Part shown: piece by piece, positions 17,183-26,158 of the stretch
Layout: each line of letters opens with the position of its first letter
Position numbering within the stretch: the first letter of the stretch is position 1
NCBI GenBank assembly: GCA_039027855.1
Contig: JBCCJI010000009.1
Location: 97,426 to 161,425, forward strand
Reading direction: 5' to 3'
DNA length: 64,000 bases
From: Thermohalobaculum sp039027855
Lineage (GTDB): Bacteria; Pseudomonadota; Alphaproteobacteria; Rhodobacterales; Rhodobacteraceae
Notes under the pieces: generated by a model
Seen by the model: only the letters and a program-made list of their open reading frames with translations
The model's database searches: none
What the model was told of the DNA's origin: nothing
Position numbers and translations under genes: made by a program

Positions 17183-18268
17183 TCAATCAACCTTGATGAA
17201 AATCGACGGTCTCACCGAGATGAGACTGGGGTGGCGAACGGCGCCGGCCTCGGCATGGCCGACCAGCAGGTAGCCCGAGGGTCTCAGCCGGCTGACGACG
17301 GCTGCGATGACGCGGCTTCGTGTCTCCGGAGAGAAATAGATCAGCACGTTGCGCAGGAAGGCGATATCGACACCGGAAAAGACACTGTTCTCGACACCGG
17401 CATGGCTACTGGGGGCTGCTTCGATCAGATTGATCGGCTGCCACCGACTGCGCGCTCGCAGTTCAGGCACAATACGAGCCCGGCCGTCGCCGGTGCGCGC
17501 GCGCATGAGGTATCGCCGGGCCATGGCGTCCTCGACCCCGGCAACGTCGCTCGCCGAGTAGATGCCCCGGCACGCGTGATCCAGCACCTCGGTCGAGATA
17601 TCGGTGCCGACCAACGTGAAGGGCAGGTCTTCGGCCCGCCGTACCCTTAAAGTGTGGTCGACAGTCATTAAGGCCGAGTAGCCCTCCTGCCCGGTTGAGC
17701 AGGCGGCGGACCAGACCGTCAGCGGCGCCCGCCGCCCGGCACCCGCTTCGACCAGCGTCGGGATCCCCTCGTCCCGCAGCCAGTCGAACTGCGCCTTTTC
17801 GCGGAAGAAACTCGTCGTGTTCGTCGTGAGCGCTTCGACACAGAACGCCTGCTCCGCGCGGTCACGGCTCAGCAGCGCGGCATAGGCGGTGAAATCCAGC
17901 AGATCCAGCGCGCCGAGGCGGCTGGCGAGACGAGCACGCAGGAAGGCGCCGCGGTCACCCTCGATCTCGACGCCGGCAACGCGGCGCATCAGGCTGCAGA
18001 TCGCCTGGCGTGATGCCGCGTCGGGCAGGGGCGGCAGGCCGGGTGCCCGGATGCCTGTGCCACCCCGCGGGCCAACCAGGGGGCCACCCTGAGTGCCACC
18101 GATGGCGCGGGCCGTCACGCCACCACCGTCGCCACCCATCGCAGCACCTATCATGCCGGCATTGAGCGGCGGTTGGGCTGTCACTGGCGTCACTGCATCC
18201 CCGGCGCGGGGCATGTCAGCGCTTTGCGCATACCGCGCGCCTTGTGCGAGGGCGGGCCGGCTAGCCAT
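17183..18268 (-). CDS. cheR: Chemotaxis protein methyltransferase CheR
   Basis: A 361-residue SAM-dependent receptor methyltransferase. About 85 N-terminal residues are Gly/Ala/Pro-rich and probably disordered, unusual compared with the roughly 275-residue typical enzyme. The helical CheR N-domain follows (IEGDRGAFLRARLASRL), then TNTTSFFREKAQFDWL, the SAM-binding WSAACSTGQEGYSALM and FLRNVLIYF near the C-terminus. A downstream Met at MPRAGD is an alternative start. It overlaps the end of cheW by 8 bp and precedes cheB by 1 bp. Confidence 0.92.
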   Translation of the reverse strand: MASRPALAQGARYAQSADMPRAGDAVTPVTAQPPLNAGMIGAAMGGDGGGVTARAIGGTQGGPLVGPRGGTGIRAPGLPPLPDAASRQAICSLMRRVAGVEIEGDRGAFLRARLASRLGALDLLDFTAYAALLSRDRAEQAFCVEALTTNTTSFFREKAQFDWLRDEGIPTLVEAGAGRRAPLTVWSAACSTGQEGYSALMTVDHTLRVRRAEDLPFTLVGTDISTEVLDHACRGIYSASDVAGVEDAMARRYLMRARTGDGRARIVPELRARSRWQPINLIEAAPSSHAGVENSVFSGVDIAFLRNVLIYFSPETRSRVIAAVVSRLRPSGYLLVGHAEAGAVRHPSLISVRPSIFIKVD

Positions 18269-18971
18269 GTGGGCCCGCTACACTGGCGCCAAGCGCGGCG
18301 TGGTGGTCGATCAGCAGGGCAAGCCGACCCTCATGCCGGAGGACGCCGGTCACTGCCGCCCCTTGGGCGGCATCGCGTGGCCGAGGGTTTGCGCTCGCTT
18401 CTACCGCCGTGTCAGCCCGATGCGGGACCACCGCGCGCAACCGCGGCACGGCTTCAACGGTCGAGGCAGGGACCCTCCAAACATCGCTGACCTCTTCGCA
18501 GGGGATGCCGATGTGGCGCAGCTCGTCAGACCCGCCCGCCCCGTCCTCGCCGCCCGGACCAGTGGCACTGACGATATCGAGGACGATGATACGCTTCTCC
18601 GCGTCTCGGGAGGGGTTGGGCGCGTCCTGCTTTCCGGTCGCCGCCTCGGCCGGCCTGATGCTGCCCGGTGCGCTCTCGGCCACGGGACTGCCGGCCAGGC
18701 CAAGGCGCGTGGCGAGGTCGACGATGGGGATCGTCTTGCCGCGCAGGTCGATCATGCCGATGGCGCCGCCGCTCTCGGCGGGGAGCGGGATCGGGTCGCG
18801 ATACTCAAGGATCTCGCGCACAGCGCTGACAGGCACCGCGAAGTCCTGTCCCGCGAGAACGAAGGCGAGGACGGTCAGGCTCTCGTCCTTGTCGCCCGGC
18901 CCCGTACCGCCACCGCCCGAGCGGTGATGCGACGCCTCGGCCGGCATCTGGGAGGCCAGATCAGCTTGCAT
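18261..18971 (-). CDS. cheW: CheW-like coupling protein with internal insertion
   Basis: A 236-residue CheW-family protein. The SH3-like core starts near residue 31 (LTVLAFVLAGQDFAVPVSAVREILEYRD) and has the GMIDLRGKTIPIVDLATRLGL segment. An insertion of about 60 residues, rich in Gly, Ala, Glu and Asp, splits the core before EVSDVWRVPASTVEAVPRL, so the protein is longer than the usual 155-170. The ATG at 18971 overlaps the last codons of the receptor gene by 11 bp. It would link the receptor to CheA. It is one of two cheW genes in this operon. Confidence 0.85.
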   Translation of the reverse strand: MQADLASQMPAEASHHRSGGGGTGPGDKDESLTVLAFVLAGQDFAVPVSAVREILEYRDPIPLPAESGGAIGMIDLRGKTIPIVDLATRLGLAGSPVAESAPGSIRPAEAATGKQDAPNPSRDAEKRIIVLDIVSATGPGGEDGAGGSDELRHIGIPCEEVSDVWRVPASTVEAVPRLRAVVPHRADTAVEASANPRPRDAAQGAAVTGVLRHEGRLALLIDHHAALGASVAGPHG

Positions 18972-21267
18972 AGCGTTCGAACTCCGCATCGAGCGCGTCT
19001 TCATCCGAGAGATCGAGGGCAATGCCGGGTTTGCGACCCTCAGGCGCCGCCTGTCCGGTGGCGGTGCTCACCGGCAGGGTTTCTCCCATGGTGACCGGCA
19101 ACATGGTGGCACCAGCACCCGTTGCCACACTGTTTGCCGCGCTCGATGTCTCTCCGGCAGAGGCGGGATCTGGTCTTGCCGCCATGGCCTCGGCCGCCTC
19201 CGCCGACCCAGCCAGCACCTCGGTCGAGGCCTGCGCATCGCGGCGTGGGTTTTTCCCGATGCCGCTGAAATAGCTGATCGTCTGGTTCAGCGCCTGCGCT
19301 TCGTTGGAAAGCTCCGCGCTCGTCGCCGCCGATTGCTCGGCCGCGGCCGCGTTCTGCTGGATGACCGAATCGAGGTCCCGGATCGCGGCGTTGATCTGCT
19401 GTGCGCCGATGTCCTGCTCGCGCGTGGCGGCGGAGATCTCCTGCACGAGATCTGAGGTGCGGCGGATGTTCGGCATGAGCGCATCGAGCATCCGACCGGC
19501 TTCCGCCGAGACGGCGACGGTATCGCTCGAGAGGGTCGAGATCTCGGAGGCCGCCTGCTGGCTCCGCTCGGAGAGCTTGCGGACTTCCGAGGCGACCACG
19601 GCAAAACCGCGGCCATGGGAGCCGGCGCGCGCCGCCTCGACCGCGGCGTTCAGCGCGAGCAGATCGGTCTGCCGCGCGATCTCTTGGATAATCGTGATGC
19701 GATCGGCGATCTTTTTCATCGCGTCGACGGCATTGCGCACCGCCTTGCCCGAATTCTCGGCATCGGTGGCCGCCTGCGAGGCGATCCGCTCGGTCTGACT
19801 GGCGTTCTCGGCGGTCTGCCGGATGGTCGAGGTCATCTCTTCCACCGCGGCCGAGGCTTCTTGAGCCGCCGCCGCCTGCGAGGAGGCGCCGCTCGATAAC
19901 TGCTCGGCGGTGGCGCTCATCTCGCCCGCGCCCGCAGCGACGCGCCCGGCGCTTTGCCCCGCACTGCCGATCACGCTACCGAGACGCGCCACCATGGCGG
20001 AGAGCGCATGGCCGAGACGGTCCTGATCCGATCGCGGCGCAACCTTGACGCCGAGATCGCCCCTGGCCAGCGCCTCGGCCGCCGCCGACATGGCGCCAAG
20101 ATCCTGGCGCAGGCGCTCCAGCGCCGCGGTCAACCGGCCGATCTCATCCCTTCGGTGCGCGATATTGTCCTTTGCGAGATTGCCCCGGGCGACGGCTTCG
20201 ATCACCGCTTCGGCCCGGGCGAGCCCCTGGCCGAGGCTGCGAGAGAGCAGTACGGCGGCGGTCACGGCGACGAGGACGGCGACAATTCCGACCGCGATGA
20301 TCGTCAGTTCCGAGCGGGCATAGACCGCCCCGGCACTGGCGATGCTCGCGCTTAGCCCAGCCTTGGCATCGCCCGATACCCGTTCCGCGAGTTCGAGGGC
20401 ACGGTTGTAGACGGGCAGAACTTCGGCATTGAGCACCCGGACGCTCTCGAAGTCGACATTCGAACGCTTCAGCGCCATCACCTCAGTGACGATCGGCTTC
20501 CATGTCGCCCACTCGTCCATCAAGGCCGGGATCTCCTGTCCGATCACACCGGCCTGAGCGGTCTCGGCACGGGCAAGCTCGGTATAGAGTGCATCCATTT
20601 CGGTCTGCATCTGCGCCACGATCTCACGACGGGCTGGAAGGCCTTCCGCGAGGAGCAGATCCTTCTCGAGCCGGCGCATGGCCCGCAGATTGTCGAGGCC
20701 CGTGTCGATGGCGTCTTCCTGGGTGACCAGACGCGGGTCGGGCGGGCCGGCGCTTTCCATCTCGATCCGCGTCTCATCCAGCACGCGGTTCATCCGCGCC
20801 AGCAGTGCGGTGAAGGCCGTCTCGCCCTCGCCGCTGCTCAGCTCCTGGGCACGCCAGCTTGGTTTTTCACGCGAGACCTCGAAAAACGTCGACTCAGCGG
20901 CCTTCAGCTGGCCGACGCTCGCCCGGAGCTCGCGCGCGGCATCCTGCGTCGCCGCTGTTGCACCCTCCAAAAGCGCGTCGCTAGCCACCTCGGCGCTGGC
21001 GAGAGCCTGCAGCGCTGACGGCCGTGCGGCTTCCACCTCGCTCGGTTTGTTGAGCCGCCGATAGGCGCGCAGATTGCCATATGCGTCCTTCAGTTCGCTC
21101 GTGAGCAGCAGGGCGTTCTCCTGCTGCTTGGCCCTGACCTCGGTTGCCTCGATCAGGGCCGCGTTCAGGCGTCGGTTGCCATCGAGCCCGGCGAAACCGG
21201 ACGCCAGCAGCAGCACCACGAGCAGGGCGAAGGTCACGATCAGCTTCGATTTCAGCGTCAGGAGCAT
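18961..21267 (-). CDS. Methyl-accepting chemotaxis protein
   Basis: A 768-residue transmembrane receptor. TM1 is at about residues 8-27 (LIVTFALLVVLLLASGFAGL), followed by a periplasmic helical sensor of about 285 residues, TM2 (about 318-340, LTIIAVGIVAVLVAVTAAVLL) and a HAMP region. The signalling hairpin carries the conserved tip EIARQTDLLALNAAVEAARAG. The C-terminus extends about 100 residues past the core and ends with EFERYAS rather than a NWETF-type tether. GGAGGG upstream of the ATG at 21267 decides the start. It lies in the che operon between two cheW genes, so it is probably the dedicated receptor of this pathway. The ligand is unknown. Confidence 0.92.
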   Translation of the reverse strand: MLLTLKSKLIVTFALLVVLLLASGFAGLDGNRRLNAALIEATEVRAKQQENALLLTSELKDAYGNLRAYRRLNKPSEVEAARPSALQALASAEVASDALLEGATAATQDAARELRASVGQLKAAESTFFEVSREKPSWRAQELSSGEGETAFTALLARMNRVLDETRIEMESAGPPDPRLVTQEDAIDTGLDNLRAMRRLEKDLLLAEGLPARREIVAQMQTEMDALYTELARAETAQAGVIGQEIPALMDEWATWKPIVTEVMALKRSNVDFESVRVLNAEVLPVYNRALELAERVSGDAKAGLSASIASAGAVYARSELTIIAVGIVAVLVAVTAAVLLSRSLGQGLARAEAVIEAVARGNLAKDNIAHRRDEIGRLTAALERLRQDLGAMSAAAEALARGDLGVKVAPRSDQDRLGHALSAMVARLGSVIGSAGQSAGRVAAGAGEMSATAEQLSSGASSQAAAAQEASAAVEEMTSTIRQTAENASQTERIASQAATDAENSGKAVRNAVDAMKKIADRITIIQEIARQTDLLALNAAVEAARAGSHGRGFAVVASEVRKLSERSQQAASEISTLSSDTVAVSAEAGRMLDALMPNIRRTSDLVQEISAATREQDIGAQQINAAIRDLDSVIQQNAAAAEQSAATSAELSNEAQALNQTISYFSGIGKNPRRDAQASTEVLAGSAEAAEAMAARPDPASAGETSSAANSVATGAGATMLPVTMGETLPVSTATGQAAPEGRKPGIALDLSDEDALDAEFERYAS

Positions 21268-21301
21268 GATGCACCCTCCATGCGGGGCTTTCCGGGGGCT
21301 T

Positions 21302-21841
21302 TCAGAGACTGTCAGGGCGCCGGCAGGCGGCCGACGGGTCGAAAAGCGTGTTGGGCTGGACAAGGAAAAGCGGCTCACCGTCGTTGCGGATCACGCCCTC
21401 GACGTACTGTCGCGGCAGGCCGAGGCCGAGCGTTGGCACTGCCTCTACTGCCTCGGCCGGGAGCTCGATGATCCGGTCGACATCATCCGCCTCAACCGCG
21501 ATGCGCAGGCTCTCTCCCTCGATGGTGAGGGCGAGGACGAGGAGTTTACCGGGCTCTTCGCGGCTGGGCGGCAGGCCGAGGCGGTGGCGCAGATCGATCA
21601 CCGGCACCACGCTGCCGCGGACATTCGTGAGCGCCGGCGCCATGGGATCGGCATGGGGCATGCGCGTCGTCGGCAGGCGGGAGAGGACTTCCGAGACATG
21701 GACGACGTCGATTGCCATGTGCTCGGCACCGATCATGAAGGTGAGCAGCAGTCGGCGTGCGTCGTGATCCGTCCCTGCATCCGCCCCTGCCGCCACCGGT
21801 GGCTGCTTTTCCGTCGCCGCCATGCTTTGCACTGCGCTCAT
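21302..21841 (-). CDS. cheW: CheW-like coupling protein
   Basis: A 179-residue CheW. The core starts near residue 29 (RRLLLTFMIGAEHMAIDVVHVSEVL), with LTNVRGSVVPVIDLRHRLGL and VDRIIELPAEAVEAVPTLGLG following in order. The ATG overlaps the cheA stop (ATGA at 21841-21838), so it is translated with CheA, its direct partner. The receptor gene follows after 34 bp. Confidence 0.9.
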   Translation of the reverse strand: MSAVQSMAATEKQPPVAAGADAGTDHDARRLLLTFMIGAEHMAIDVVHVSEVLSRLPTTRMPHADPMAPALTNVRGSVVPVIDLRHRLGLPPSREEPGKLLVLALTIEGESLRIAVEADDVDRIIELPAEAVEAVPTLGLGLPRQYVEGVIRNDGEPLFLVQPNTLFDPSAACRRPDSL

Positions 21842-24027
21842 GCCGCGATCTCCGTCCCGGCGGCGGCCTTCACCAAGGCGGCCGGGTCCAGGATGATCGC
21901 CACTGCGCCATCGCCGAGGATGGTGCAGCCCGCCATGCCGGGGATCTGGTTGTGGAAGGCGCTGAGCGGTTTGATGACCGTCTGGTGCTGGCCCAGGATC
22001 TCGTCGATCACGAGGCCGGTGCGACCGGTATCGAGACGCACGACGATCACGCGCCGCTTGGCGCGCGCCTCCGCTGCCGCCTTCGCCGCCGTGGCGGTAT
22101 CGGTCGGCCCCGCCGCGCCATCGCCGTCGCTGTCGCCATCGCCCTCGGTGCCGGTCGGTCCTGCGGGGGCGAGCGGCGGGGCGAAATGGCTGGAGAGGTC
22201 GAGATAAGGAACCAGTTGATCGCGGATCGTGGTCAGCGATCGGTCGCGCCCGTGATGGCCGCTTGAGCTTGGCAGTTCGACGCATTCCTCCACATAGGTC
22301 AGCGGCAGCACATAGCTGTTCTCGCCGACCCTGACGAGCAACCCTTCGATGATAGCCAGCGTCAGCGGCAGGCGGAGCGTCACGACGCAGCCGCGCCCGG
22401 TCTCCGAGCGGATCTCGACCGTGCCGCGCAGATCCTCGATCACCCGGCGCACCGCGTCCATGCCGACGCCGCGTCCGGACAGGGCCGACACCGTCTCGGC
22501 TGTGGAGAAACCGGCAGCAAAGATCAGCTGATGGATCGCACTGTCAGGCAGGTCGGCATCGGCCTCGATCATACCCCGTTCGATAGCGCGCCGGCGGATC
22601 GCCGCCGTGTCGAGGCCGCCACCGTCATCCTCGATCGACACCAGCACGTCGCCACCCGACTGGCGCGCGGACAGTGTGATCGTCGCCTCGGCCGGTTTGC
22701 CCGCGGCGAGGCGGCGCGCGCTGTCCTCAATGCCGTGGTCGATGGCGTTGCGCACCAGATGGACCAGCGGCTCGCCGAGGCTGTCGAGCACGTTCTTGTC
22801 CACCTCGGTCTCTCCGCCGACGGTGACGAGGGTGACCGGCTTGCCGAGCTCGCGCGAGAGGTCGCGGACGACGCGGCGAAAACGCCCGAAGGCCTGGCCG
22901 ATGGGCAGCATGCGGATCGACAGCGTCGTGTCGCGCAGGCCCGTCACCAGCCGCTCGATCTCCTCGCTGACGCTGTTCAGCATCGGATCCGACATGTCGC
23001 GCGCGACGCGGCGCAGGCGCGCCTGTCCGATGACAAGCTCGCCCAGTTGGTCCATCAGCTCGTCAAGCTTGGACGCCGGCACACGGATCGTCTCGGCGGC
23101 CCTGGCGGCAGGCGGCGCATCCGCGCGCGCCCCTGGACCCTGATCCACGCTTGGACCCCGCCCCTGGTCCCGGGCGCGGGCGCCGCCCGCGGAGGGGGAG
23201 GGGGCGGCACCGCTCCGCTCAGTCTCGGCGGTGTCCGCATCGCCTAAACTGGCCAACTCCTTGGAGTTTGAGATGCCGGTCGGCGTCGTCTCTTCGGCTT
23301 CGGTGATCTCCAGATCCCCGTCGTCTACGAAGATGAACACCGTCTCGATCGCCTCGTGCGACGCCTCGGTGATCAGCGTCATGCGCCACCAGAGATAGCA
23401 GGCCGTGGCGTCGAGCATCTCGAGCTGGGGCACGTCGTCTGCGTGGCAGGCGATCTCTAGCGCGCCGAGCCCCGCCAGTTCCTCGAACAGCAGATCGGGG
23501 CGGAAACCGTTGCGCAACGCCTCCGGCGCCGGGCGGAAATCGATGGTCACTGCTCGACAGCGCGCTGGTGTCGGGGCCGCATCCGTACCGCCGACCGCGG
23601 TCTGCGTGGCGTCGGCGTCCCCGGCGAGATCACGCTGCGCGCTGTCGGGTCCCGCAACCGCCGCCAGCCGCGCGAGCAGCGCATTGCCGGCGGATGTCAG
23701 GGGCTCACCGACCTCGGCATCGGGCCCGAGGGCCAACAACGCGGCCAGGTGGTCGCGGCTCGCCAGCGACACCGCCAGCAGTTCGGGGGTGATGGGCTGT
23801 GTCCCCGCGCGCACTGCCTCGAACGTCGTCTCGAAGTGGTGGACGAACCCGGCAAGCGCCGAGAAGCCGAACATGTCGCCCGACCCTTTGAGCGTGTGGA
23901 GCGCGCGGAACACCGCATCCACGAGCGGGCCCGGTGCGGCGGTGTCCTCAAGCTCGAGCAAACGCTCTTCGAGCGAGGTTAGCAGTTCCTCGGCCTCGGC
24001 GAGGAAGGCATTGGCGGCTGGCCCCAT
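21838..24027 (-). CDS. cheA: Chemotaxis histidine kinase CheA
   Basis: A 729-residue kinase. The HPt domain spans about residues 1-105 with phosphoacceptor His44 in RALHTLKGSGDMFGF. A P2-like region and an acidic, Gly/Ala-rich linker (about 215-320) follow, then the dimerisation helices, the ATPase (HLVRNAIDHGIE; GDVLVSIEDDGGGLD; GRGVGMDAVRRVIEDLRG) and the CheW-like P5 domain at the end. The start at 24027 follows GGGGAACAGAAC; the longer in-frame extension upstream is Arg-rich shadow of the STAS gene. It phosphorylates CheY and CheB. Confidence 0.94.
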   Translation of the reverse strand: MGPAANAFLAEAEELLTSLEERLLELEDTAAPGPLVDAVFRALHTLKGSGDMFGFSALAGFVHHFETTFEAVRAGTQPITPELLAVSLASRDHLAALLALGPDAEVGEPLTSAGNALLARLAAVAGPDSAQRDLAGDADATQTAVGGTDAAPTPARCRAVTIDFRPAPEALRNGFRPDLLFEELAGLGALEIACHADDVPQLEMLDATACYLWWRMTLITEASHEAIETVFIFVDDGDLEITEAEETTPTGISNSKELASLGDADTAETERSGAAPSPSAGGARARDQGRGPSVDQGPGARADAPPAARAAETIRVPASKLDELMDQLGELVIGQARLRRVARDMSDPMLNSVSEEIERLVTGLRDTTLSIRMLPIGQAFGRFRRVVRDLSRELGKPVTLVTVGGETEVDKNVLDSLGEPLVHLVRNAIDHGIEDSARRLAAGKPAEATITLSARQSGGDVLVSIEDDGGGLDTAAIRRRAIERGMIEADADLPDSAIHQLIFAAGFSTAETVSALSGRGVGMDAVRRVIEDLRGTVEIRSETGRGCVVTLRLPLTLAIIEGLLVRVGENSYVLPLTYVEECVELPSSSGHHGRDRSLTTIRDQLVPYLDLSSHFAPPLAPAGPTGTEGDGDSDGDGAAGPTDTATAAKAAAEARAKRRVIVVRLDTGRTGLVIDEILGQHQTVIKPLSAFHNQIPGMAGCTILGDGAVAIILDPAALVKAAAGTEIAA

Positions 24028-24046
24028 GTTCTGTTCCCCGCTGCGT

Positions 24047-24445
24047 TCAGGATCGTGACGAGGCGAACGGCGCGGCGGTGCCGAGCCCGGACAGGGCAGC
24101 GTCGGCGCAGGGGCCGAGACGCAGGGCGCCGCCATGCTCCGACCGGGTCGCCGCGACCAGCAGTTGAAGCGCCGTCGGCGACGGCCCCTCCCGCTCCTCG
24201 TTACCGAGTTCGAGGACGGCATCCGCCCCGCGCTGTCCGAGCCATTCAAGCAGCGCCGAGGCGAGCGCCGACGCGTCGCGCGGCCCGGCATGGCACGGCA
24301 GCGCGAAGTCCGACGACGGCTGATCCGACGGCTCACGCGCAGGTGCCGCGTCTGGCGCCGCTGCCGCCTCGCGTTCCATCGTCGCCACCGTATCGGGCGC
24401 TTGCTGCGCTGGGCACATGGGACCTCGCTCCATCGTTGCCGGCAC
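24047..24445 (-). CDS. STAS-domain protein heading the chemotaxis operon
   Basis: Up to 132 residues. The first 45 are Ala/Pro/Glu-rich, and the C-terminal 80 resemble a STAS domain: a short strand LPCHAGP, a helix ALASALLEWLGQRGADAVLELG, then PTALQLLVAATRSEHGGALRLG. The position of the usual phosphorylatable Ser is taken by SPTALQLL. Small STAS proteins occur upstream of cheA in several alphaproteobacterial pathways and may modulate CheA. It ends 19 bp before cheA. Start is uncertain: 24445, or internal Met residues at codons 5 and 10. Confidence 0.65.
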   Translation of the reverse strand: MPATMERGPMCPAQQAPDTVATMEREAAAAPDAAPAREPSDQPSSDFALPCHAGPRDASALASALLEWLGQRGADAVLELGNEEREGPSPTALQLLVAATRSEHGGALRLGPCADAALSGLGTAAPFASSRS

Positions 24446-24547
24446 CTATCGCCGGTCGTCATGGAGCGGACAGTCGCATCATCCTCTTATTCCGAGGTTC
24501 ACGGGACCTTGCGCAATCCTTGATAGGGCAGCGCCGTTCGGCGGCTT

Positions 24548-26158
24548 TCAGAAGGCGACGGCCTGGCCGTCCTTCCGCGGATCGGATCCGGCGCTATAGC
24601 CACCCTGAGGCAGACGCTGGATCAGCTGTGCACCGCCAAAGCCAAAGGCGACATCGGGCGCCTCGGGCGACAGGCGGTGGCCGAGATCGGATAGTGTCTG
24701 CTGGGTAGGGGCCGGCAGGGCCGTCTCGATGGCAACCTCCAGCCCGCGGTTGAAACGCCAGCGTTGCGCGTCGACCGCGCTCTGCACATCCTGACCCCAA
24801 AGCTGCGTGCGCAGCACCATCTGCAGGTGACCCTGGGCCTGCATCGGCCCACCCATCACGCCAAAGGACATCTGCGGCTGACCGCCTTTCATGGCGAAGC
24901 CTGGAATGATCGTGTGGAAGGGGCGCTTGCGCGGCGCTACCTGGTTGGGGTGTCCCGGCTGCAGCGTAAAGCCGAAGCCGCGGTTCTGCAGCGCGATGCC
25001 CGTCCCCTGGACCACCACGCCCGAGCCAAAACCGGAATAGTTCGACTGGATGTAAGACACCATCATGCCCGAGGCATCGGCGGTGGTCAGATATACCGTG
25101 CCCCCAGCCCGAGGTGCGCCCGCGCCGAAGTCCTGCGCCCTCTCGGGGTCGATCAGCGCGGCGCGCGCCGCCAGGTAGGCGGGATCGAGCAGATCCTCCG
25201 GCGTCACACCGATCATGTGATCCAGATCTGCGACGAAAGCATGGGCATCGGCGAGCGACAGCTTGATCGCCTCGATCTGCAGGTGCAGCGCGGCCGGATC
25301 GTCGGGTCCCATCTCGCGGATGCCAGTATGGGCGAGCATGCCGAGCGCCATGCAGGCGGCGATCCCCTGGCCGTTCGGCGGGATCTCGTGCAGGTCGATC
25401 GCGTCGAAACCGGCATGCACCGTGCCGCACCAGTCGGGGGCGTCGGCCGCCAGGTCATCGACGGTGATCGCGGCGCCGTGGCGGGCTGCGTCTTCGGCGA
25501 TCTTCTCGGCGATGTCACCCCGGTAGAACGCCTCGCCCTTGGTCTCGGCGATGCGGGTCAGGGTATGGGCCATCGCGGGGCTGGCAAAGCGCTCTCCGGC
25601 CAGCGGTGCGCGGCCGTAGGGCATGAAATGGTCGGCAAAGCCCGGATGGTGGCCGAGCAGATCGGCACCGCGCGCCCAAAGCGTCGCGATCACCGGGCTG
25701 ACCGGGAAGCCGTCTGCGGCATAGCGGATGGCGGGGGCCAGCAGCCGATCGAACGGCAGGGCGCCGAAACGGTTGCTGAGCGCCGCCCAGGCCCCGACCG
25801 CCCCAGGGATCGTGGCGCTCTCCCAACCCCGCTCGGGCATGCTCGCCTGGCCGGCAAAGCGCTGGGGCGTCCAGGCGGCGGGCGCGCGGCCCGAAGCATT
25901 CAGCCCATGCAACTGGCTGCCGTCCCAGACGATGGCGAAGGCGTCCGACCCCAGACCGTTTCCCGTCGGCTCGACCACCGTCAGCACGGTGGCGGCGGCA
26001 AGGGCTGCATCGACCGCATTGCCACCATCGGCCAGCGCCTGCAGCCCCGCCTGCGCCGCCAGCGGTTGCGAGGTGGCAACCATGTTGCCGCCCATCACCG
26101 CGCTGCGGCGTGAGGCATAGGGCGGGACGGAGGGGAAGGCGATGGCAGGGTCGGTCAC
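24548..26158 (-). CDS. Gamma-glutamyltransferase-family protein, no signal peptide
   Basis: A 536-residue Ntn-hydrolase of the GGT family (YwrD-like branch). The N-terminal segment GGNMVATSQPLAAQAGLQAL and ANVVEPTGNGLGSDAF-type region are typical, and Thr354 in AGGTVYLTTADASG is the expected autocleavage nucleophile, followed by QSNYSGFGSGVVVQGTGIAL. There is no signal peptide, so it should act in the cytoplasm. It starts with GTG and overlaps the tctA stop by 4 bp (GTGA), so it is translationally coupled to a TTT transporter. That suggests the imported solute is an amide or gamma-glutamyl compound hydrolysed after uptake, which is inference. Confidence 0.88.
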   Translation of the reverse strand: MTDPAIAFPSVPPYASRRSAVMGGNMVATSQPLAAQAGLQALADGGNAVDAALAAATVLTVVEPTGNGLGSDAFAIVWDGSQLHGLNASGRAPAAWTPQRFAGQASMPERGWESATIPGAVGAWAALSNRFGALPFDRLLAPAIRYAADGFPVSPVIATLWARGADLLGHHPGFADHFMPYGRAPLAGERFASPAMAHTLTRIAETKGEAFYRGDIAEKIAEDAARHGAAITVDDLAADAPDWCGTVHAGFDAIDLHEIPPNGQGIAACMALGMLAHTGIREMGPDDPAALHLQIEAIKLSLADAHAFVADLDHMIGVTPEDLLDPAYLAARAALIDPERAQDFGAGAPRAGGTVYLTTADASGMMVSYIQSNYSGFGSGVVVQGTGIALQNRGFGFTLQPGHPNQVAPRKRPFHTIIPGFAMKGGQPQMSFGVMGGPMQAQGHLQMVLRTQLWGQDVQSAVDAQRWRFNRGLEVAIETALPAPTQQTLSDLGHRLSPEAPDVAFGFGGAQLIQRLPQGGYSAGSDPRKDGQAVAF

